NCBI GenBank assembly: GCA_943840615.1
Contig: CALSVI010000009.1
Span: 62,001-126,000, forward strand
DNA: 64,000 bases
Source of the DNA: an uncultured Luminiphilus sp.
Lineage (GTDB): Bacteria; Pseudomonadota; Gammaproteobacteria; Pseudomonadales; Halieaceae
Reading direction: 5' to 3'
Shown one piece after another: positions 60,661 through 64,000 of the stretch. The notes beneath the pieces were generated by a model that worked only from the letters and a program-made list of their open reading frames with translations, ran no database searches and had not been told where the DNA came from. The translations under genes and the position numbers were made by a program. Each line of letters opens with the position of its first letter. The first letter of the stretch is position 1.

Positions 60661-61578
60661 TTACTGCACAGCCAGTGCGGCCAGGTCATCGCGCAGGGAA
60701 ACTAATCGACCCCGCAACTTTCGATCCTGCTTGTCCGTCCGGGCTCTCAAAACATCTCTGGATAACTGCAAGATCACCTCACCGTTATGGTCGATACCCT
60801 CTTTATAGGCAGGAAGCAGCGCGTCATCGCGCCCGGCAATCAGTGTCAGTACCTGATCCGGCCAATTGGGCTCGGCGACCAACAAAATATCTGACAGCTG
60901 CGCTATCCAAACTCGCCTGTCTTCCAACCAAAAACGATCCAATCGGGTCATTTCCGCCACCCCGGTTGCAATGCGATCCGTCTGTGGGGCCGTCATCGGG
61001 CCAAGGTAACGACTCAGCTGGTCGTCAAACCGCTCCTCAAGGTCGGCGCGATAGGCTTCGTCGCTGCGCTCGAGACGGTCCGCTTCGAATTCCTCCTGCT
61101 TGGCCATGAGTGCCTCAACAAAAGCCTCGCGCTGCTCGGGGCTCAGATCCTCCCCGGTACGGAGTAAGAGCGCTAGAAACTGATCCTGGAAACGAATCGC
61201 CGCAGCTTCAATTTGATCCGCCATGTGCCTCGTGGCCTGCAGAGGAACATCATCATCGAGAATAGTTAACGCGTCATCCAGTAGCACTCCATACACGGGC
61301 AGCTCTTCGCGACGATGCCATTCAATGAGCAAATCGAAGCGATCATCAAAGCGCGCCTGCTGCTCACGATCCAGTGAGACATAGTCATCGAGATACCAAC
61401 GAACCAGAATATCGACGCGGTTATAGATGAACTGCGTGGCCGAGCAGCCGCTGAGCGTGAGTGCAAGCAGACACCAAAACACGAACCTGAAGGGTCGCCC
61501 GTTGACCCGGCCACTGCGCTCAATGAGCGGTGTTGGGACTGGCTTTATATGGAGGTCGGCGCCCCGTGCCCGCAACAC
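60661..61578 (-). CDS. DUF6279-type lipoprotein, unknown function
   Basis: A ~305-residue predicted lipoprotein. The lipobox LTLSGC follows a hydrophobic stretch FVFWCLLA. The mature part is helical and acidic, beginning SATQFIYNRVDILVRWYLDDYVSLD, in part, as in DUF6279 proteins. The function is unknown. The start is unsettled: GTG 61578 is used, while GTG 61482 would give a very short signal (MFWCLLALTLSGC). It lies 33 bases downstream of leuA. Confidence 0.65.
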   Translation of the reverse strand: MLRARGADLHIKPVPTPLIERSGRVNGRPFRFVFWCLLALTLSGCSATQFIYNRVDILVRWYLDDYVSLDREQQARFDDRFDLLIEWHRREELPVYGVLLDDALTILDDDVPLQATRHMADQIEAAAIRFQDQFLALLLRTGEDLSPEQREAFVEALMAKQEEFEADRLERSDEAYRADLEERFDDQLSRYLGPMTAPQTDRIATGVAEMTRLDRFWLEDRRVWIAQLSDILLVAEPNWPDQVLTLIAGRDDALLPAYKEGIDHNGEVILQLSRDVLRARTDKQDRKLRGRLVSLRDDLAALAVQ

Positions 61579-61610
61579 TGGACCCGAGACCGCGTTAGAC
61601 AAGACCGCGC

Positions 61611-63287
61611 CTAGGCAGCGTCGGCCAACACCAGACCCCTGCCATCGAGAGCGGAGAGAATGGCCGCGAGTGACGCCTGCACGATATCGTGGCTGCGTCC
61701 GACACCGCAGGGGCGTGCGCCATCGATATTGAGTTGTACGTAGCACACTGCCTCCGCGTCCGCGCTCTGTCCCAGCGTATGCTCAGAATACTCCACCACC
61801 ACAATGTGTCGACCCGTAAAAGTCTCCATCGCCTGCACGAAAGCATCCACAACGCCATTACCGCGACCGTTCAGCATGACGTCGCCTCCGGGGCCGTGGA
61901 GCGTCACGTCTAGCCCATCGGACCCATCCCGCCGGGACAGCTGGTAATTGCCTAAGTACCAGCGATCCGCCGTACTCAGATACGTGTCTCTGAAAAGAGT
62001 GAAAATATCTTCCGAGGACACCTCAGCTTCGCTGTCTTCCGCCAGCCCCTGAACCGCAGTGCTAAAGTCGACTTGCAACCATCGCGGTAACTCTAGTCCA
62101 TAATCGCGGCGCAACACATGGGCCACGCCGCCCTTACCCGACTGACTGTTGATACGAATCACTTCCTGATAGGTGCGCCCGATATCCGCGGGATCGATGG
62201 GCAGGTATGCCACATCCCAGGCATCATCTTCATCTCGTTTGGACAGGCACTTGTGAATCGCGTCTTGGTGGCTTCCAGAAAACGCGGTAAACACCAGCTC
62301 TCCGGCGTAAGGGTGACGAGGATGAACGGGTAACTGTGTGCACTCGCGGGCAACCGTGCAAATTTCGTCCATGTGGGTGAAATCAAGGCGGGGGTCGACA
62401 CCCTGACTGTAAAGGTTCATGGCCATGGTCATGATATCCATGTTGCCCGTCCGCTCTCCATTGCCGAGCAAAGTGCCCTCCACGCGATCCGCACCCGCCA
62501 TCACACCGAGCTCTGCCGCCGCCACAGCGCATCCGCGGTCATTATGGGTGTGCAAAGAAATAATCAGTGCCTCGCGGCCCTTTATCTGATCACAGAACCA
62601 CTCGATTTGGTCAGCATAGATATTCGGCGTGGTCATCTCCACGGTGGCCGGCAGATTGATGATCACGGGCTGCTCCGGCGTGGGCGCCAACACCTCGTTG
62701 ACCGCATCACACACAGAGACCGCAAAATCCATTTCGGTGCCGGTAAAGCTCTCAGGGCTGTATTCGAACACCCACTCCGTCTCGGGCCGGGCATCCGCCG
62801 CCGCCTTGACCAGCCGCGCGCCATTCACCGCAATATCGCGAATACCATCGCGGTCGAGCCCAAACACATACTCCCGCTGCACCGTCGAAGTGCTGTTATA
62901 AAAGTGCACCACGGCGCGCTTCACGCCTTCCAACGCAGCAAAAGTCTTTTCAATCAAATCTGGCCTGGCCTGCGTCAACACCTGAACCGTAACGCCGTCG
63001 GGAATGCGGTTCTCTTCAATCAGCTTGCGCAAAAAGGCAAAGTCATGGCTCGAAGCAGACGGAAAGCCCACCTCGATTTGCGTGAAGCCGATCGAGATCA
63101 GCAGCTCCCACAGCCGCAACTTTTGCGCTGCATTCATTGGCTCTACCAGGGCCTGGTTGCCGTCGCGAAGATCTACCGAGCACCACTGGGGTGCGTCGGT
63201 AATCGTGCGGTCCGGCCAGCGACGATCGGTTTTGATAATCGGCTGAAATGCACGGTACTTTCGGTGATCAAAACGCGCGGTTTCCAC
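61611..63287 (-). CDS. leuA: 2-isopropylmalate synthase LeuA (long form)
   Basis: LeuA condenses acetyl-CoA and 2-ketoisovalerate, the first step of leucine synthesis. The 558-residue protein is the long LeuA form found in pseudomonads and actinobacteria. Family elements are SVDLRDGNQALVEPM, FTQIEVGFPSASSHDF, the HTHNDRGCAVAAAE metal motif and a C-terminal regulatory domain. The GTG at 63287 starts METARFDHRKYRAFQP and has AGGA nine bases upstream. It is divergent from an Lrp-type regulator gene. Confidence 0.95.
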   Translation of the reverse strand: METARFDHRKYRAFQPIIKTDRRWPDRTITDAPQWCSVDLRDGNQALVEPMNAAQKLRLWELLISIGFTQIEVGFPSASSHDFAFLRKLIEENRIPDGVTVQVLTQARPDLIEKTFAALEGVKRAVVHFYNSTSTVQREYVFGLDRDGIRDIAVNGARLVKAAADARPETEWVFEYSPESFTGTEMDFAVSVCDAVNEVLAPTPEQPVIINLPATVEMTTPNIYADQIEWFCDQIKGREALIISLHTHNDRGCAVAAAELGVMAGADRVEGTLLGNGERTGNMDIMTMAMNLYSQGVDPRLDFTHMDEICTVARECTQLPVHPRHPYAGELVFTAFSGSHQDAIHKCLSKRDEDDAWDVAYLPIDPADIGRTYQEVIRINSQSGKGGVAHVLRRDYGLELPRWLQVDFSTAVQGLAEDSEAEVSSEDIFTLFRDTYLSTADRWYLGNYQLSRRDGSDGLDVTLHGPGGDVMLNGRGNGVVDAFVQAMETFTGRHIVVVEYSEHTLGQSADAEAVCYVQLNIDGARPCGVGRSHDIVQASLAAILSALDGRGLVLADAA

Positions 63288-63377
63288 GGTGTCGTCCTGC
63301 TACGGTAAAAAGGAGACGTAGTGTACCGACGCGGGCGAAGCGATAATCACCAAAAAATTCCATTGATGCCGATTTAG

Positions 63378-63392
63378 TAGCGTTTTATGCTA
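63378..63392. promoter_or_regulatory. Lrp-box candidate between leuA and the Lrp-family gene
   Basis: TAGCGTTTTATGCTA fits the Lrp consensus YAGHAWATTWTDCTR at 13 of 15 positions and is nearly palindromic. It lies in the 151-base divergent spacer, where an Lrp-family regulator could act on itself, on leuA, or on both. Confidence 0.45.
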
Positions 63393-63438
63393 TTTTTTAC
63401 GACTAATATGATGTCATTCACTATTATTGGCGCAGACT

Positions 63439-63924
63439 ATGGATAATTCACTGCCCGCGCTCGATCGGCTGGACCGTCGTATTCTCGGGGTCGTGCAAGA
63501 GGACGCCGGGCTCAGCAACCTCGAGCTGGCTGAACGCGTCGGACTATCACCCACCCCCTGCGCTCGGCGCGTGAAACGCCTGACAACAGAGGGGGTGATC
63601 ACGCATCAGGTCGCCATGGTCGACCCGAAAAAACTGGGGCTCAATCTCACCGCCCATATCAGCGTATCGATGGATCGCCATACACCTGATCGGTTTGAGG
63701 CGTTTGAAGAGACGGTGGTGAACCTACCTGAAGTGGTCGACTGTTGCGTCGTCACCGGCCAGAGCGCGGACTACCTCCTTAAGGCAGTGGTGCGTGATAT
63801 GGCACATTACGAACAGTTTTTACTGGGCAAACTGACCCGCATCGAGGGAGTGACGGGGGTACATTCGAGCTTTGAGTTACGGAGAGTCGTCACACGAACC
63901 GCTGTGTCCGTGCCGGAAGACTGA
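63439..63924 (+). CDS. Lrp/AsnC family transcriptional regulator
   Basis: A 161-residue regulator. The N-terminal winged helix-turn-helix reads LDRLDRRILGVVQEDAG and LSNLELAERVGLSPTPCARR, in part. The C-terminal RAM ligand domain ends with the LTRIEGVTGVHSSFELRRV stretch. The amino acid ligand is unknown; it could regulate the divergent leuA or the convergent partial gene. ATG 63439 gives MDNSLPALDRLDRRI; a TTG twelve bases earlier is the alternative. Confidence 0.88.
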   Translation: MDNSLPALDRLDRRILGVVQEDAGLSNLELAERVGLSPTPCARRVKRLTTEGVITHQVAMVDPKKLGLNLTAHISVSMDRHTPDRFEAFEETVVNLPEVVDCCVVTGQSADYLLKAVVRDMAHYEQFLLGKLTRIEGVTGVHSSFELRRVVTRTAVSVPED

Positions 63925-64000
63925 TCAGCGGGCAGCCAATTCTTTGTCGATCAGGTATCGGGCAATTTCCAACATGTTGGTCTGGCTTCCCGCAGCCCGG
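63925..64000 (-). CDS. C-terminal end of an unknown gene (cut by window edge)
   Basis: A frame entering from the right edge ends in a TGA at 63925-63927, just after the Lrp gene. The last residues are NMLEIARYLIDKELAAR, a helical, protein-like end. Too little is visible to name it. It converges with the Lrp-family gene. Confidence 0.5.
   Translation of the reverse strand, partial: RAAGSQTNMLEIARYLIDKELAAR

Noticed and set aside
62373-63308. Long plus-strand frame antisense to leuA
   Set aside because: The composition is His/Arg/Gln-rich and family motifs are on the other strand; the frame is a shadow.

Overview
The window looks like a chromosomal segment of a marine gammaproteobacterium. 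Gene order and protein features (efp/serB, glnA-DUF4124-ntrBC, secB-grxC-rhodanese-gpmI-envC-ctpA, hisBHAF, parE-cpdA-yqiB-tolC, glnE-ilvE, long-form LeuA) resemble Pseudomonas/Cellvibrionales-type genomes. The moderately GC-rich sequence and many small secreted proteins would suit an OM60/NOR5 (Halieaceae)-like lineage, but that placement is inference. I see no rRNA, transposase, phage module or CRISPR array, and a single tRNA (Phe).

Layout. 1-7.6 kb: EF-P (cut by the window edge), serB with a divergent SMP/YtjB-type membrane protein, parC, an ElaA-like acetyltransferase and typA. 7.6-12.5 kb: a nitrogen-control module of glnA, a DUF4124 protein, ntrB and ntrC, with a sigma-54 promoter and three NtrC-box candidates. 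12.5-18.3 kb: secB, grxC, rhodanese, gpmI, envC, ctpA. 18.3-26.8 kb: hisBHAF, mutY-yggX, and an RND pump pair. 26.9-27.5 kb: tRNA-Phe with promoter and terminator, then two tiny membrane-protein genes. 27.7-35.6 kb: an accessory-looking region with a Rieske oxygenase plus NTF2-fold protein, an EEP-fold protein plus DUF5329, small secreted proteins, an ion channel, rdgC, a glyoxalase-like protein and a glutamine amidotransferase. 36-38.8 kb: an octaheme cytochrome/TPR protein and a YceI protein. 39-45.2 kb: parE, cpdA, yqiB, tolC, waaA. 45.2-53.3 kb: surface-glycan genes (glycosyltransferase, two methyltransferases, an alpha/alpha-barrel 'prenyltransferase-like' protein, rmlA/rmlC facing rmlD/rmlB, and a lipase). 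53.4-64 kb: ilvE, glnE, argA, ilvD, a lipoprotein, leuA and an Lrp-family regulator.

Functional links. GlnA carries the Tyr397 adenylylation site, GlnE (54.4-57.3 kb) would modify it, and NtrBC would drive it from the sigma-54 promoter. ilvE, ilvD, leuA and the Lrp-type regulator form a branched-chain amino acid neighbourhood. RmlABCD would make dTDP-L-rhamnose for the adjacent glycosyltransferase cluster.

Quality warning. At least twelve reading-frame breaks occur in ten conserved genes, including parC, typA and waaA. Each is repaired by one base, usually by removing one, and gives a protein of normal length. They look like base-calling errors rather than biology, so I annotate these genes as single frame-interrupted CDSs. 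I did not find a convincing undescribed system. The best candidates for new biology are the glycosyltransferase/methyltransferase/alpha-alpha-barrel operon, the octaheme-TPR cytochrome, and the small membrane-protein pair behind tRNA-Phe.
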